Positions 1 through 12,667 of a stretch of DNA of 64,000 bases are shown here, piece after piece. Each line of letters starts with the position of its first letter. The stretch's first letter is position 1. The stretch is from positions 18,943,345 through 19,007,344 of the forward strand of contig OY978527.1 in the NCBI GenBank assembly GCA_963854835.1, read 5' to 3'. Below the pieces are notes generated by a model that searched no databases, had not been told where the DNA came from, and worked only from the letters and a program-made list of their open reading frames with translations. This DNA is from Megamerina dolium. Its lineage: Eukaryota; Arthropoda; Insecta; Diptera; Megamerinidae. Position numbers and translations under genes: made by a program.

Positions 1-280
1 GAATATCTGAGAACGGTCGTAGATAAATACCAAAAAGACTTGGATGTGCATATACTAATGTAACTTTTTGGAAATCCACAACGAAAGAAAGGCCTATCCC
101 CTAAAATATAGACTCATTGGGAAGGGTCATAAGAGATTATAGGAAATATAAATGCCGTAGTGTATCGTATTCAACCTGCCTGGAATAAAAGAGCAAAGTT
201 TAAAGTAGTGCACTTGGAGCGACTTGCGTCATATCAGTATTAAAACTTGTTTAGGACGATCAAGGTTAAGAGAAGGGCAG
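1..280 (+). pseudogene. Ty3/gypsy pol 3' end (integrase C-terminus) and polypurine tract
   Basis: The first 60 bases translate to a broken version of the integrase segment EYLRKVVDKYQRDWDVHIP seen in the element at 15705-19573, followed by the C-terminal WEGPYEII-like and VVHLERLA-like segments up to about 240. The reading frame is disrupted by a deletion near base 60. A purine-rich stretch at 267-280 (AAGAGAAGGGCAG) sits directly before the LTR and matches the polypurine tract of the intact copy. This is the 3' end of a copy whose 5' part lies outside the window. Confidence 0.75.
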
Positions 281-526
281 TGTAGCGATCAATTCGACTC
301 TGAGAGTGATAGAGCCAACATGAAACCATCAAGTTATCGAGGAGACATCACACGTTAGCAAGTTAAATTAAAGAGTGATTATAAATAGTCAGTTAAATAG
401 AATTGATTAAATAAATTGTTGTTGGACATAGTTAGTGCAAAATAAGTGTCGCAATTATTATTAACAGAATCCAGTGATAGGGTTGATTCGAGTAGAATTA
501 AATGCTCACAAAATAAAAACGTAACA
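281..526 (+). repeat. Internally deleted 3' LTR of the Ty3/gypsy family
   Basis: It begins TGTAGCGA and ends AAAACGTAACA. It aligns with both ends of the 438-bp LTR at 15705-16142 but lacks roughly 190 bp of the middle, including the TATAAATAG segment. It is followed by ATAT (527-530), the same tetranucleotide that flanks two other insertions of this family. Confidence 0.75.
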
Positions 527-3500
527 ATATTCAAAATATTTATAATACTTTTTTCAACACAAAGTAGACAGGAAGCGTTCCAAAGCTATGAATATGAGAA
601 TACGTTTAATATTTTTATTACCAAAGAAAATGTGAGAATACGTTCAAAGTTTTTATTCCCATGGAAAATTTCTAAAACAAAGAAACAATTAAAATGAACA
701 TTTTTTTGCTTAATCTAAATTCTGATGAATTGAATAATTTCAGTTTTAATAAATCATAATTTTGATTAAACGAATTGATTAATCGAAAAAATTGATTGAT
801 CAAATTTTTTGAACAAACAATCGTAAAATCCTGTGCTTCTTACTGATGCTATCGCAATAAAAACGCATTCTTTTTATGAGCATACGTGTCAAAATCGAAA
901 AACTTTGGACATTGAACAAAGCTCGTTGCGCCGATTTTTAATTTTTAATCGGACTTTCCGTGCAAAACTTCTATCTTTTTCTGACTGCCAACTTTTCTAC
1001 CTATCTTGCTCGCACAGTTGCGATTGGCAGGCCAGTGTGGGTAGGCACTAAACCACTTTGGACATAGAACATAGCTCGTTGTGCCGTTACTTAATTCGTC
1101 AATGTGTGCCAACAAAGCATGCGACAGGGGAAATACAATAAATATAAGAAACGACAAAATGTTTGTGTATTTTGTACTTTTTTGTATAGAACACTCTGAG
1201 TGTATGTTATATTAGAATGCAGAGCATATGCCTAATGCGTCGCTTACCTACAACTTTGCTCGCTTTGCTTGACATTTCGAACTTTAACAACAAAGCGTGA
1301 AGCGTAAAAGGTATGCTAGAATTAACAATTAGGCAAATTCTGCGTTAGTCGTTTGTTTTGAACGCCTTGTCTTTGTTCAGAGTGCTCTGTTTAAAAATAG
1401 TAAAAAAAATAAGAATTTTACTGATCTAATTGAAGTAGTAGTAGTGTATAACTAATGTTTGGAATTTCCGAGTGTGAAACGAATGAATGAAACTTTCGGC
1501 ATGCATACTTTTTTATCAAAGTACTAGAATATTTTACCAAAAGGAAAACAATCGGCAATAGACAAAAAATTGCAATAAAAAAGCATTCTTTTTGTGAGCA
1601 TATTTGTCAAAATCGAAACACTTTGGACATCGAACAAAGGTCGTTGTGCCGATTTTTAATTTTTTTGAATTAGAGTGTAGATAAGTTGTTTTGCATTTCA
1701 AATATTATTCTTTTTTATTTTGATATCAGTAGGTAGGTCTTTTTTCATTAATTATTTTGGAAATTCATTTAAGATTTTGTTCAGTTTTTTACTGGTTACA
1801 AAATTAACTAAAATAACAGAAGGATGACAAGGCAGTAGCGATTAATAATAATGTTTTATTTATTTAATAAGTAACATTTTTCCAATATTTTCATAAAATT
1901 TATGATACTATGATGGAATTACAGACTTTAGTTCTTGAAACTGGTTCCATTTATTTTGCTTGATTGGCAATGAAGCAGTATGCAAAGGTTTTGGCTTTAT
2001 CAATCTTGGATATCTTTTGAGTTGGCAAGTCAACGTAATCTTCAACGAAATTTATTTTGAATTACCTTCGCCGTTTGGTAGATATTTAAGTGCTCTCAAC
2101 TGGGAAACAGTTGGATAATTTTTGGGTCTAATACTCGACAAACGCAAAAGCTTAGCATCGTTATATTTCTTAAAAAAACATAGTTTAAATAAAATCCATC
2201 AAACGGCTTTTTTATTATTTTACTTTGAATTTTCATTGCGCTTTCCGCGCTCTGTAGTTTATTTTCACTTGGCATATATATTGACTGATTTTTTAATTTG
2301 ACTTCGATTTTATCATACTAACTGTGACATTCCATTTGTGTATGTCCTTTCTCTAAGTATTTCTGTTAAATTATTTTATTTCGATAGCGAAAATCGACAG
2401 CGCATTTGACAGGACATGGTTACGATTTTGATAGCATTAACGATAGGCTATTACGATAGGTAATGTATCCGATAAGCAATATGTTTTTAAGTGGTGTGTT
2501 ATAGTATGTTTACACATAGAGCTTGCCACAGCTAGTTTACGTAAATTTATTTACCCGTTTGCACAGTAAGTTTTATTTCTAAAGGGATTGTTGGCTGTCG
2601 AAATCCAACTCCAATTTTACTCCCTTCACGAAATAATCAATAAAAAGCAATGGTGCATAGAGAAAAATCAAACAAAGTTACTGGGATTTGCACAAAATCC
2701 TAGACTATGATGGTAGTAATTTTATATGAAAAATCTGCTTGTGTGAAACTAGATTTGAGTGATAATCTCAAAAATGTTTATAATAAAGCGTTTATGTCGA
2801 GGCAGAGTTTAACCGCTTCTACATCCATTGTAAAAACATGACATCGTCCCTCTATAACTTCATTAGTATCTTGATTCCTATCAAATCGAGCGCGACTTTT
2901 TTTCGATATATGCAACATAAATTGTTTTGCTTTGAAGGTATTTGACAAATACTATCTTTGTCTCCCAGCTTATGTTCCAAAACGTTGTGAAAATATTATT
3001 CCTAGAATCGTCATTGAATTGTTGCCAGTGTCTTAGTTTGCTTTTCATTCAAAACCGGGTAAACACGCTGGACCAATTTTTCTTTCCGGTCTTTGAGACC
3101 AGGATGTCTTGCGTCAACAAATGTAATCACCATGTCGTGATCACATATCCGAAATCCGAATTGCATTGAAATGAGAATCTTAAAAATGATATACTTTGTA
3201 CTTACTACCATTACATTAATACTATAAAATGCCTTTATATTTATTTATATTAATACTATAAAATGCCTTTATGATATGGCTTTGAATTTGAATGAAGGAA
3301 TCATATTCAGTTTCCCTAATTCTACCCCTAGATTTAAGTTGTACTTTATTGGAGAGAAACTGGTTAGTTCTGGTTTCTTGTGAAAAATAAACTACAGTGA
3401 CGCCGACACAACGATAATACGTTAGAACAAATTTAAAATTACAGACCCTTATCATTACGATACTCAACTAATAACGTTATATCAATCCCAGGTAAATAAT

Positions 3501-4415
3501 ATGTAAAAGAAATTGTTACATGTAACATGTTTTACAATGAGGGTTGAAGTCCCATACATACAGCATACAAGTATGAAGAAAATTGAAATGTTTGAATTTA
3601 TCTGCTCTTTTGGCGAGCAATGCTTGTAATTGCCATTTTCAAGTAAATTGTCAGACAACGAATTGCATCAAGCTTGCAATTTATATTTTGAGATATTTAA
3701 AGTTATAAATTGCCAACATGCTGCGTTGCAATTAGCCGTCATTTTGTTTGTTTGACAGCCATTTTTCATTTTTTCGTGACGCTTCCAGTGGCAGCATCGT
3801 TGAGCATTTCAGTTTTATCGAATCAAGAGCGCAGGCACAACGTGCTAGTTTGCTTGAAGAAATTTGAAAATGACAATAGCATAACATTGCACCATTGCAC
3901 GTGGTATGCAATGGTGCAAAATATTCAAATCCTTTTCAATGAAATTTGACAGTTTTGAAATTGCGTGTTGAGACGTAGAGTTACGACAGGTATGCACGTC
4001 TATAGTGTGCAATGCAGACATAACCTCATACTTGAATAGTGTTTCAGCGGGGAGCGAGCGAGAATGCCGGTGGCGGCTGAGGTATTGACGACGGCTCGGT
4101 TGTTATTATAAATAACAATTCTTTTTTCACTTTTTCACAAATGAAATGTCTCGCACTTTATTTAAATTATTTATTTATTATTATTTATTAAATTTAATAA
4201 TAATTTTATTATATGAATCTAAAGTATATGTATATTAATCGGGAATCGGGGTATAAAGAAGATAAGGTCGCGCACTGTCCGAGAAATTAGTTTTGCTTTA
4301 TTTATTTTCAATTTTTAATTATTCGGGAAACACGTACTTGTGTTAGAGGGAGTTGATCAACAATAATGAAAATTAATAAAAACAGAAAGAGTAAACGAAA
4401 AGAGAGTATGGGAGT
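527..4415. other. AT-rich stretch without a recognisable gene
   Basis: No open frame here resembles a known protein and codon patterns look random. Visible structure: a diverged direct repeat of about 95 bp (854-949 and 1572-1664, sharing GCAATAAAAA-GCATTCTTTT and a CTTTGGACAT motif), a shorter third piece at 1055-1090, and a 24-bp direct repeat (ATTAATACTATAAAATGCC and following) at about 3211 and 3248. It is probably old transposon debris. Confidence 0.5.
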
Positions 4416-4433
4416 GAGAGATAGAGAGAATTA
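4416..4433. repeat. Target site duplication of the RTE insertion (left copy)
   Basis: GAGAGATAGAGAGAATTA is repeated exactly at 7425-7442, on the other side of the RTE element. Confidence 0.85.
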
Positions 4434-4475
4434 CTTACTTACTTACTTATGTGACCATAACAACCGAATATCGAT

Positions 4476-5235
4476 TTAGGCCGAAAAAAAGATGCTTCGC
4501 CAGCCATCTCTGTTCTTCGCTAGCTGGCGCCAGCTAGAAATTCCAAGCGCCGTCAGGTTCTCCAGTACTTGGTCTTTCCACCGGAGGTTTGGTCTTCCTC
4601 TTCTGCGCCGTCCTCCAGCGGGTTCCGAATATAACACCTTCTTAGCTGGAGCGTGTTCTTCCATTCGCCCGACATGACCTAGCCAGCGCAGCCGCTGGAT
4701 TTTGATGCGCTTTACTATGTCAATATCGGCATACAGCTCGTACAGCTCATGGTTGTACCTTATTCGGTACTCGCCACCAACGCAAATAGGTCCAAAGATC
4801 TTGCGTAGGACTTTTCTCTCGAAAACTCCAAGCATTCGCTCATCCGAGGTGGAAATTGTCCATGATTCAGCGCCATATGTTAGGACAGGCATGATGAGAG
4901 ACTTGTAGAGTGTAGTTTTCGTTCTTCGAGAGAGGGCTCGACTTCTCAATTGCTTACTCAGCTCCGCATGATCTCCAAGCTGACGTCATTACTGCTGTTA
5001 ATGCTGGTTCCAAGATAGACAAATCCCTTACTACTTCAAAAGCGTAGTTGTCAACAGTGACGTGCTGTCCAAGACGCCGGGACTCTTTGTTTGTTGACAC
5101 TAGATACTTCGTCTTGCCCTCGTTCACCGTGAGACCCATCCGACGCGACTCTCTTTCCAACTCTGAGAATACTGCACTGACTGCTCGCGTGTTCATGCCG
5201 ATTATGTCAATATCGTCGGCATACGCTAACAGCAT
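4476..5235 (-). pseudogene. RTE reverse transcriptase C-terminal part, in two frames
   Basis: The first piece (5235 to 4954) opens with MLLAYADDIDIIG, the catalytic YADD box, and continues to VNEGKTKYLVST and VTVDNYAFEVV. A short deletion then shifts the frame. The second piece (4949 to 4476) carries the thumb and tail with SRRTKTTLYKSLIMPVLTYG and RLRWLGHVGRME. Both parts match the single open frame at 33108-33920 in the other copy, which shows where this one is broken. Confidence 0.8.
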
Positions 5236-5272
5236 GACAATTTTGTTGAAGATAGTGCCATTATGTCGTAGA

Positions 5273-7114
5273 TCAGCAACGGGAGTTATGCAGTGTCATT
5301 CTGCAAAGTCGAATGAGCTTTGCAGGAATACCGAACTCAGACATTGTTGCGTAGAGGTAATCCCTTACCGGACTGTCGAAAGCGGCTTTATAATCAACAA
5401 ATAGGTGGTGTGTGTCGATCTGTTTTTCTTGGGTCTTCTCCAGGATTTGGCGCAGTGTGAAAATCTGGTCGATGGTGGATTTACCAGGTCTGAGGCCACA
5501 CTGATAAGGTCCAATCAGGTTGCTGAGCATAGGCTTCAACCTTTCACACAGTACGCTCGATAGAACCTTGTATGCGATGATCAGGAGACTTATTCCACGG
5601 TAGTTGGCGTAAATTGTGGGGTCTCCTTTTTTATGTACAGGACAGAGAACACTGAGCCTCCAATCATCAGGTATGCTTTCATCCGACCATATTCTGCTTA
5701 TGAGATGGTGCATGTTCAGTACACTCTGGACATCTGTAACCAGATTCCCATTTCCATCACGACAAGAAGAGGCTCCGGGATTTAAACCTCCACTTAGGCG
5801 CTTGATCTTTTCGAAGAATTTTCGAGTCTCATTCTTGTCGGTGCACATCTCTATCTCCTCACACTCACGTCTTTCCAACTCCCTCTTCTTGCGCCTGAAA
5901 AGACGTCTCTCTGCACTCCTTTTCTCTCTATACCGCTCCTTAACAGCTCGCGTTGCGCCTGCACGCAGGGTTCTTCTGTAGGCGGCGTCTTTCTCTGCGG
6001 TAGCGTCGCGACACTCCTGATCATACCACTCATTCCTCAGAGGCCGGTAGTAACCGATTACCTCCTCGGCAGCAGTAGTCATGGAGTGGGATATATGTGT
6101 CCACCGTGCGCATGTATCATCAAGTTGGGGAGTGTTCTGCATAAGCAGATCCGATAGTCGAGTGGAAAATGCATATGCTGTCTCTGGTGATCGCAGCTTA
6201 CTGACGTCGAGCTTTCTCTGTGTGGGACTTCTCTTGTTATTTGCAACACATAAGCGTGTGCGCACCTTAGCTGCAACAAGGTAGTGATCCGAGTCGATGT
6301 TGGCACCACGGATCGATTTCACGTCCATCACACTGGAAGCATGCCTTCCGTCAATCACCACATGATCAATTTGGTTTCTTGTACGATGATCTGGAGACAG
6401 CCATGTCGCTTTGTGGATGTCGAGATGCTGGAATCTGGTACCACCAATTACCATGTTTCGTGCTGCGGCGAAGTCGATCAGCCTCATTCCGTTATCGGAG
6501 GTGTTCTGGTGGAGGCTGAATTTTCCGACAGTTGGACCAAAGGTACCTTCCTTGCCCACCCTGGCATTAAAGTCGCCAAGCACGATTTTGATATCGTGGC
6601 GGGGGCAGCGGTCATAAGCTTCTTCGAGGCGCTGAAAGAAGCTCTCCTTGGTCACATTGTCCTTCTCATCCGTCGGAGCGTGGGCACATATAAGGCTGAT
6701 GTTGAAAAATTTTGCCTTGATGCGGATTGTGGCCAGCCGTTCGTTCACAGGCGTGAACTGTGAGACAAGATGTCGTAGTCTCTTGCTGACCAAAAATCCA
6801 CATCCTAATTCGTGCCTTTCAGCATGGCAACTGTAGTAAATGTCACAGGACGCTCTTTTGGAGCAGCCCTGTCCTGTCCATCGCATTTCCTGGAGAGCGG
6901 TGATGTCAGCTCTGTATTTTTCGAGGACATCAACCAGCTGGATAGAGGCACCCTCCCTATAAAGGGACCGGACATTCCAGGTGCATATCCGTAAATCATT
7001 GTCCTTTTTTCGTTTGCGGGGGTCATCAACAAAAGCGGTAGTCCTTATCCGAGGCATATTTGTATTTTTCATTGGGGGTTTTTTTATGTGGCGGGTCCCA
7101 AACCCAACGCACAA
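5273..7114 (-). pseudogene. RTE endonuclease-reverse transcriptase, N-terminal 613 codons
   Basis: Long open frame starting at the ATG near 7114. Residues about 40-270 are the endonuclease, with CTWNVRSLY, ALQEMRW, VLGDFNAR and SDHYLVAAK motifs. After a basic linker, RT blocks follow: YANYRGISLL, GPYQCGLRPGKSTIDQIF and the motif A segment DYKAAFDS. An in-frame deletion joins VTDVQSVL directly to MHHLISRIW, removing the segment that the copy at 30420-30660 keeps. The frame ends where a second deletion removes the RQGDSLSC block. It would have nicked target DNA and copied its own RNA; it is not functional as it stands. Confidence 0.85.
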
Positions 7115-7424
7115 CCTCTAACCGAGGAGATTTTCGCCACTCACTTCAGCCGCCTCCCAGCGGGTGCCAGGAAGATGTTGCCCGGTGGTCGCCACATGGA
7201 GGGCCCCCATTAATAATAATGAAAGCACCATCACAGAGTAAGCAGAGCAAGCTATATGACTACCCCTCATTAACAAATAAAGGTATCATCACATAGCGCT
7301 CAGATCAAACTACATGACAGCCAGTGAGTTGACTTGCGATGAGTTTAACAAGGATTGCGCTAGTCCCACCCGGTTGAGGCAGTTAGACACGTTACTTTGC
7401 GAAAACACCACCAGACCACCGAGA

Positions 7425-7442
7425 GAGAGATAGAGAGAATTA
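7425..7442. repeat. Target site duplication of the RTE insertion (right copy)
   Basis: Exact 18-bp match to 4416-4433, placed immediately outside the 5' end of the RTE leader. Confidence 0.85.
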
Positions 7443-7837
7443 GAGAATTATAAAAAGCGGGACGAATAGAATTAAATTAGGGTTGCTAACCCTTGAAAAC
7501 ATTGTAGGGGCAGTGCGCCACACACGTCTTCTGGCGTAGAGAAATAGATTTCAACGCGGAAGGTATTGTGCACACAATGGCTATAATCACTTATAGAGAA
7601 ATATTATATAAAGAAGTAGATATTAAAGACATTTAAACATATATAAAAAAAATATATTTTATACGCCATTGGAAAGGTACTTGTATGGCCTTTAATAAGG
7701 TGATAAATTTTCGATAAATTACTATTATTTTCGAAAAAAAAAATAAGTGGAAAAAAAAGTTGTTAAATTTTTATTTTTGATCATTACTTTTAAACAATGA
7801 GAATTAGGTATAGGATATTATATTTCCATGTGCATAA
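7443..7837. other. AT-rich spacer, no gene seen
   Basis: Short stretch of A/T runs between the RTE element and the next LTR. No open frame or repeat was recognised. Confidence 0.5.
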
Positions 7838-8278
7838 AATAACGAGTATCGAATGTTACTCATCACTAATTGTGTTGTGTGAATAACGGTAGCAGCGAAA
7901 CGAATCTCACCAAAAAGGAATAGACAATAACCAGAACAAGCCAACGAGAATGAAAGAGAAGAAACTTGATTATGATAAAGGAAAATTTAGGAGTGTTGCC
8001 ACAGAGTATAAATAGAGTCAGTTTGTTGACAGTTGAATCAATTCAATTCCGAACGTAATAGAGGCAATATAACACCATCAATTCAATTGAGAATGTGATA
8101 GCAAGTAAGAAGTAGCAAGTACATTAAATAACTATTGCAAATAGAAGTATCAATTAAATAAATTGTTCTTGTATGTAGTTAATACAAAATAAGTGGTGCA
8201 GTTATTTTTGACAGTATCCAGTGATCGACCAGGGTTGATTCGAGTAGAATTAAAAGTTCACAAAATAAAAACCTAACA
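7838..8278 (+). repeat. 5' LTR of a second Ty3/gypsy copy
   Basis: Full-length but diverged relative of the 438-bp LTR: TAACGAGTATCGA near the start, AGAGTATAAATAGAG as promoter-like core, and AATAAAAACCTAACA at the end. The first two bases are changed from the usual TG. A primer-binding-site-like segment (TTCAGAAGTGGGATTC) follows immediately at 8283. Confidence 0.8.
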
Positions 8279-8307
8279 ATTGGTTTCAGAAGTGGGATTC
8301 TATTAAG

Positions 8308-9540
8308 ATGGTGAAAATTGACCCACTAATAGTGGACCAGCTTACAAAGCTGTTGGTAGAGAAGAACCTATCGACTTCAGGTGCAAAAGGGGAACCGCTG
8401 GGGCTAAGGGTATAAATATAGAAGAATATGAGTCGTATGAAGAAGCCGGATACATGCAGTTGTGCACGCTGAGGATAGATGCGAGTGGTCAACTCAAGGA
8501 TTTCTTGAAAACCATGATGCAACAGTTACAAGAAAATGCGTCTCTTGTTGACAACATACTTCAAGAACATTCGGAAAGCCAAGAGGGCATTATTAGTGCA
8601 TTGTGTATGGAAATTCCAGAAACAATTGACTACGAACTTCAAGAAATTTCTGGAGCTATTAATGAGAAAGTCAAGGATCTGAAGGAACATGTAGATGACC
8701 TGAAAGATATGTTCAAGAAATTAGAACATGAACTCAATCAACTAAAAGTTAGCGGACCATCTACATCACTGATTAGAGAATCAACTATAATTAAACTAAA
8801 GCCACCGACATTTGATGGTATCATGCCAATCAACATCTTCAAGCTGCATTTTGAGACAACAGCTTCGAAGAATCAATGGGACGATTGTGACAAGACCGCT
8901 GCTTTAGTGGCATTAAAGGGTAATGCGTCAGAAGTCTTGCAGATGGTTCCAGAGAATGATCGAGGTAGCTATAAATCACTGATGCACACTCCAGCGCAAA
9001 TATGGAAGTAAATATAAGCGTCAATTGCATCGAATGGAATTAAAATTGCGAGTCCAACGTAGCAATGAGAGCCTTCAAGATTTCGCTTCCGATATTGCGT
9101 GCTTATTTCATCACGTACTCCGGTAATTCGGAAGAATTCATCGAGAAAATAAAAATAGAGTCTTTCATAGATGGTATACTCAACGGAGAGACTGAGCGTG
9201 CCCTAGTCATGTCTCCAAGGAGTACATATGCCATAAAAATGAGGTGTTTTGACGCATGAAGCTGGTAGTTTAATGTGTCAACCAATGCCAGGAGTACTCC
9301 GACTAGAAGCAGAAACATCAGATCTTGTCGAAGTAGTGTGTCAGGCATTCAAGTCAGTAGTACAGCCTGAAGCAAAGAACAAAGAGTCGAATCGAAAACG
9401 AATTCACTGGTAAGTGCTTCATCTGCGACAATCTACGACGAAAGCCATCAAGATTGAATTCTCTAGAAAAACAGAAGAAGGAGAATAAGGTGGACAACGA
9501 TCGCTCCACTAACACAAATCCATCGTTAAACTAAATCGAG
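8308..9540 (+). pseudogene. Ty3/gypsy Gag remnant
   Basis: The ATG at 8308 starts MVKIDPL, the same N-terminus as the Gag at 19106. A nearby shift breaks the frame. Open pieces at 8454-9011 and 9065-9259 keep the coiled-coil region and the matrix/capsid-like segment (TFDGIMPINIFKLHFETT; EEFIEKIKIESFIDGI). Only traces of the zinc-knuckle region are left near 9410. Several frameshifts and stops make it inactive. Confidence 0.8.
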
Positions 9541-9548
9541 TCAGTTCA

Positions 9549-9955
9549 GTGGGGCGTGAATTCACAATTCACATTTCACAATTACAGCGTGTGCCAAGCA
9601 GCTTGACTATTGATGCAAAACTAAACAATATGGATTTCATGTTAACCCTGGATACTGGCGCATCATATTCTATAATCAAGAGCGATTTGGTGAAGAGGTT
9701 TGAGCCTTTACTAGGAATAAAATTCCATACGGCAACGGGTGAAGATGCACAGATTCTGGTTAAGATTAGGAAACGCGTATCTATTGAAAATTATACGTGG
9801 GAACATGAATTCATTGTGGCTGATATCATCGATTACGTAATAATTGGTGTTGATTTTATAATTGACAATGGATTTACGTTAGATTTAAATCAACGGATAC
9901 TATGCTATGCAAATGTCGAGTTACCAATGAACATCGGTTACAAGCGTAGTGGAAA
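9549..9955 (+). pseudogene. Ty3/gypsy retroviral-type aspartic protease domain
   Basis: Open frame with the catalytic motif LDTGASYS about 38 residues in, then a flap-like region and the IDYVIIGVDFI block typical of retropepsins. The protease would process the Gag-Pol polyprotein. This region is absent from the young copy at 15705-19573, so it documents what the family originally encoded. The coding sequence is cut near 9955 by the junction with the inverted LINE; the apparent last residues of the frame are LINE sequence read backwards. Confidence 0.8.
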
Positions 9956-11520
9956 TATTTTTCGTGGTAATGTTCTTCTATCATAGCTTTGGCCGATGCC
10001 CAGCTTATACCGCAGAAAGTTTCTGGGCCCGTCAGTGGAGAAGACGAGAAAGCTCTCGCCAGTTCGTCTGCCACTTCATTGCCCTCAATTCTGTTGTGTC
10101 CCGGCACCCAACCTTGTACGCATAAAGAGTTTTTGTAGGATAAGGAAGTATTCTGTGACTAGCTTTCAGGAGAACTCCCATGAGGAGAGAGATTTAATGG
10201 CAGCTTGGCTGTCTGAGCAAATAAGAATGCGCGCTCCTTTGAACCCTTTGTCATGTAGATGACGTGCACAAAGCTCTATGGCATGTATTTCTGTTTGGAA
10301 AACAGTTTTCCACTAGCCCATTGCGAGAGATATGCGTGTATGAGGACCGTATATCCCGGCGCCAGTACCTTCGTCTGTACACCAAACGTAATTATGTTTT
10401 GAGGGTATTAAATTGCTATTTGTTTTCCATTCCATTCTGTCTGGGATGATTGTGGAGAAGCGCCTGAGATAACGTAGTTATTGAGGCATAGAATCAGGTT
10501 AGAACATATTTCTATATTTGGTATATTTTTGATGATTGTTTCGTGTCCACTTGAACTCGAAGTTGAATTGTGAAAGAGGTTCATGCAAATGACACTGATT
10601 GCTGCTGATTTTTGAATATGAATGTTTAGCGGTAGGAGTCCTAGTGAGCCTCTAGTGCAGCCGTGGGACAAGATTTCACAGTCGCGGTTAGAGATAGACA
10701 CGCCAGTTTTTGGAATTTATTACATTCATGGATTGCTGATTTTTTAGTATCTTTTGGCCACCATACCACTGCAGCGTAGGTTACAATTGGCCTAACCATG
10801 GTAGTGTACATACAGAAAACTATTTTCGCTGATAGACCCCATGTTTTGCAAAAAAAAAAATCTTTTGCAAGTCCACATAACTTTAGTCGCCTTATTCGCC
10901 GAAATCGGGTTTGAATTTCCTTGTACAACAACAGCTTTCTGCGGATTTATACGGAGGCCTTCTGTGGCGCACCATCGATCAGTAATTTGAAGAGCATACG
11001 TCATGCGATTTGATATCGTACTACCACTTTTTCCTGTAACAAGGATAGCCAGGTCGTCTGCATAGCCGATTACATCGAAACAGGCTGAAGAGAGTTTGAC
11101 TAGGAGATCCTCTATTACGAGAGACCATAGTAACGGGAAAAGAACGCCCCCTTGGGGACAGCCTTTAACAGCTCTGACGTTTACTTTAGTAATGCCTAAA
11201 TTTGCTGAAATATCTCGGTTTTCCAGCATAGCTTTTACCCAAATCACTGAGTATTCATCTATACCTTTACGTGCTAAAGCTCTAGTGATAGACTCATACC
11301 CTGTATTATCGAGAGCACCTTCTATGTCCAGAAAAGCACAGAGAGCAAGTTCTTTGCACTCGAAGGATTTTTCGATTTTGGATACGAGACAATGTAATGC
11401 AGATTCGGTTGATTTGCCTTTTGTATAGGCGAATTGATTCCTGTGTAGGGGGATGGAAGTTTCAAGCTTCTGATTGATGTGAAGATCTTTTAGACATTCC
11501 ATTGTTTTCAGAATAAAAGA
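9956..11520 (-). mobile_element. R1/LOA-type non-LTR retrotransposon fragment
   Basis: Read right to left, the fragment gives RT blocks (NQFAYTKGKSTESALHC, FLDIEGALDNT, KGCPQGGVLFPLLWSL, YADDLAILV at about 11070), the thumb region (KTWGLSAKIVFCMYTTMVRP near 10830) and an RNase H domain (SDSQAAIKSL near 10190; VPGHNRIEGNEVADELAR near 10070). It lacks the endonuclease and the 3' tail. Frameshifts near 10850 and in RNase H inactivate it. The same domain order occurs in the LINE at 45894-48720. It abuts the Ty3/gypsy protease at about 9955. Confidence 0.8.
10641..11502 (-). pseudogene. Reverse transcriptase of the R1/LOA-type LINE
   Basis: Two overlapping open pieces (11502-10792 and 10931-10641) form the palm and thumb. 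The palm piece holds FLDIEGAL (motif A), GCPQGG (motif B) and GYADDLAILV (motif C), so the active-site residues are visible. The frame is lost near 10850, where an A-rich run (10851-10860) probably slipped. The role would have been target-primed reverse transcription. Confidence 0.8.
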
Positions 11521-11667
11521 AGTTTAAGTTTAAGAAGGATAAAAATCACGTTTACTTTTCTCCACGCACTCGGAATATACCTAAATTTGTAACTGGCTCA
11601 GAAAGAGACTAATTAGCTGTTCCAGCGTTACATCTAAGGCGTTTTGAAGGATAGCTGCATAGTTTGC

Positions 11668-11903
11668 GCGATCACTTTCGGGATTCAATTGAATTCATTT
11701 GTTAACAACTGGCCCTATTTATACTCTGTGTCAGCACTCCAGAATCTCCCTTTATCATAGTCGAGATTCTTCTGTTTGTTTGTCGTTAACTTGTTCTGGT
11801 TATTGCCTATTTCTTTTTGTTGACATTCGTTTAGATGCTGCCAATATTCGTGTCATTCACAATGATGAATAACCCTATGGTTATTCATCACTCGCTCGTT
11901 ATA
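11668..11903 (-). repeat. LTR fragment of the Ty3/gypsy family, inverted
   Basis: Matches the 5' half of the 438-bp LTR read on the minus strand: TATTTATACTCTGTG, GAGATTCTTCTGTTTG and TTTCTTTTTGTTGACATTCG in the same order as in 15960-16080. The 3' half is missing. Its orientation is opposite to the copy at 7838. Confidence 0.75.
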
Positions 11904-12444
11904 GCGTAAACCAATTAAGAATACAAGCTGAATTAATTGGAATAAAATTCATAATTATCGAAAATAAAAAATAGACAAGTGCTTTTGAGATGGGTTAATT
12001 TGTCAAAATATTTTTTCACTTTGATAGATTTCACAAAGCTGTCTTTTAATTTTCGTCTATACAAATTTTTCAAAACGATGGCGTGAAATGCCTCTCTTGA
12101 AATGCCGTGATTTGATAATTATACTCTGATTAACCATCTTTCCCCATAGATTGGTTCACACACACTCTTATCTTTTCATTGAAAGCATCGACATTTATCA
12201 AGCTCCAATTATGTTACGTAATATATGCAGAAACAAAATTTGCGCGTCCAGCTCTGTACACGTGATCGAAGTAAAACGTCTTAAAAACACAAATCAGTTT
12301 TTTACACCACATTGCATGAATTTGCTTTGGATTTAGTCCGAAATAGTTCGAAGTCGTTCCTGTTCACATATATAGAATAATAAGGAACAGCTGTTCCTTC
12401 TCTTTTGCTGCCTATTGAAATAATAAGAATACATAAATCTGGGG
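11904..12444. other. No gene seen
   Basis: AT-rich sequence between an LTR fragment and a Harbinger-type element. No protein-like frame or repeat was recognised. Confidence 0.45.
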
Positions 12445-12667
12445 GTCAATTCTCGTTCTGTGAAACGGTGAAATGAAATTTTTTTTCACGTTTTCATAGC
12501 ACTTTCTATTCTCGTTCAGCGAAAAAATGAAAAGAAACGTCAAAATGTTTTCATATGAAAAAAAGTGGAACGAAACGAAACTTTTCACTTTTTCATAACC
12601 CTGACGATTCTCGTAAACGATTCATATGTAAACTAATTATTCACAGGCAATTTATACGTGAAAGAAA

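Larger units (their letters stand above)
4434..7424 (-). mobile_element. RTE-clade non-LTR retrotransposon, internally deleted, with target duplication
   Basis: The element reads right to left. It has a 5' leader (7115-7424), an apurinic-like endonuclease plus reverse transcriptase open frame, and a 3' tail of repeated AAGT units (4434-4450), all between perfect 18-bp direct repeats (4416-4433 and 7425-7442). Tetranucleotide 3' tails and an endonuclease resembling craniofacial development protein 2 are typical of RTE elements. Compared with the second copy at 29045-34062, it has lost about 200 bp between the endonuclease and RT, about 120 bp just before the YADD box (near 5274), and a short piece near 4955. 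It is therefore dead although it looks recent. Confidence 0.85.

Noticed and set aside
5616..6763. Long plus-strand open frames (for example 6284-6763)
   Set aside because: Antisense shadows of the RTE endonuclease coding sequence on the minus strand.
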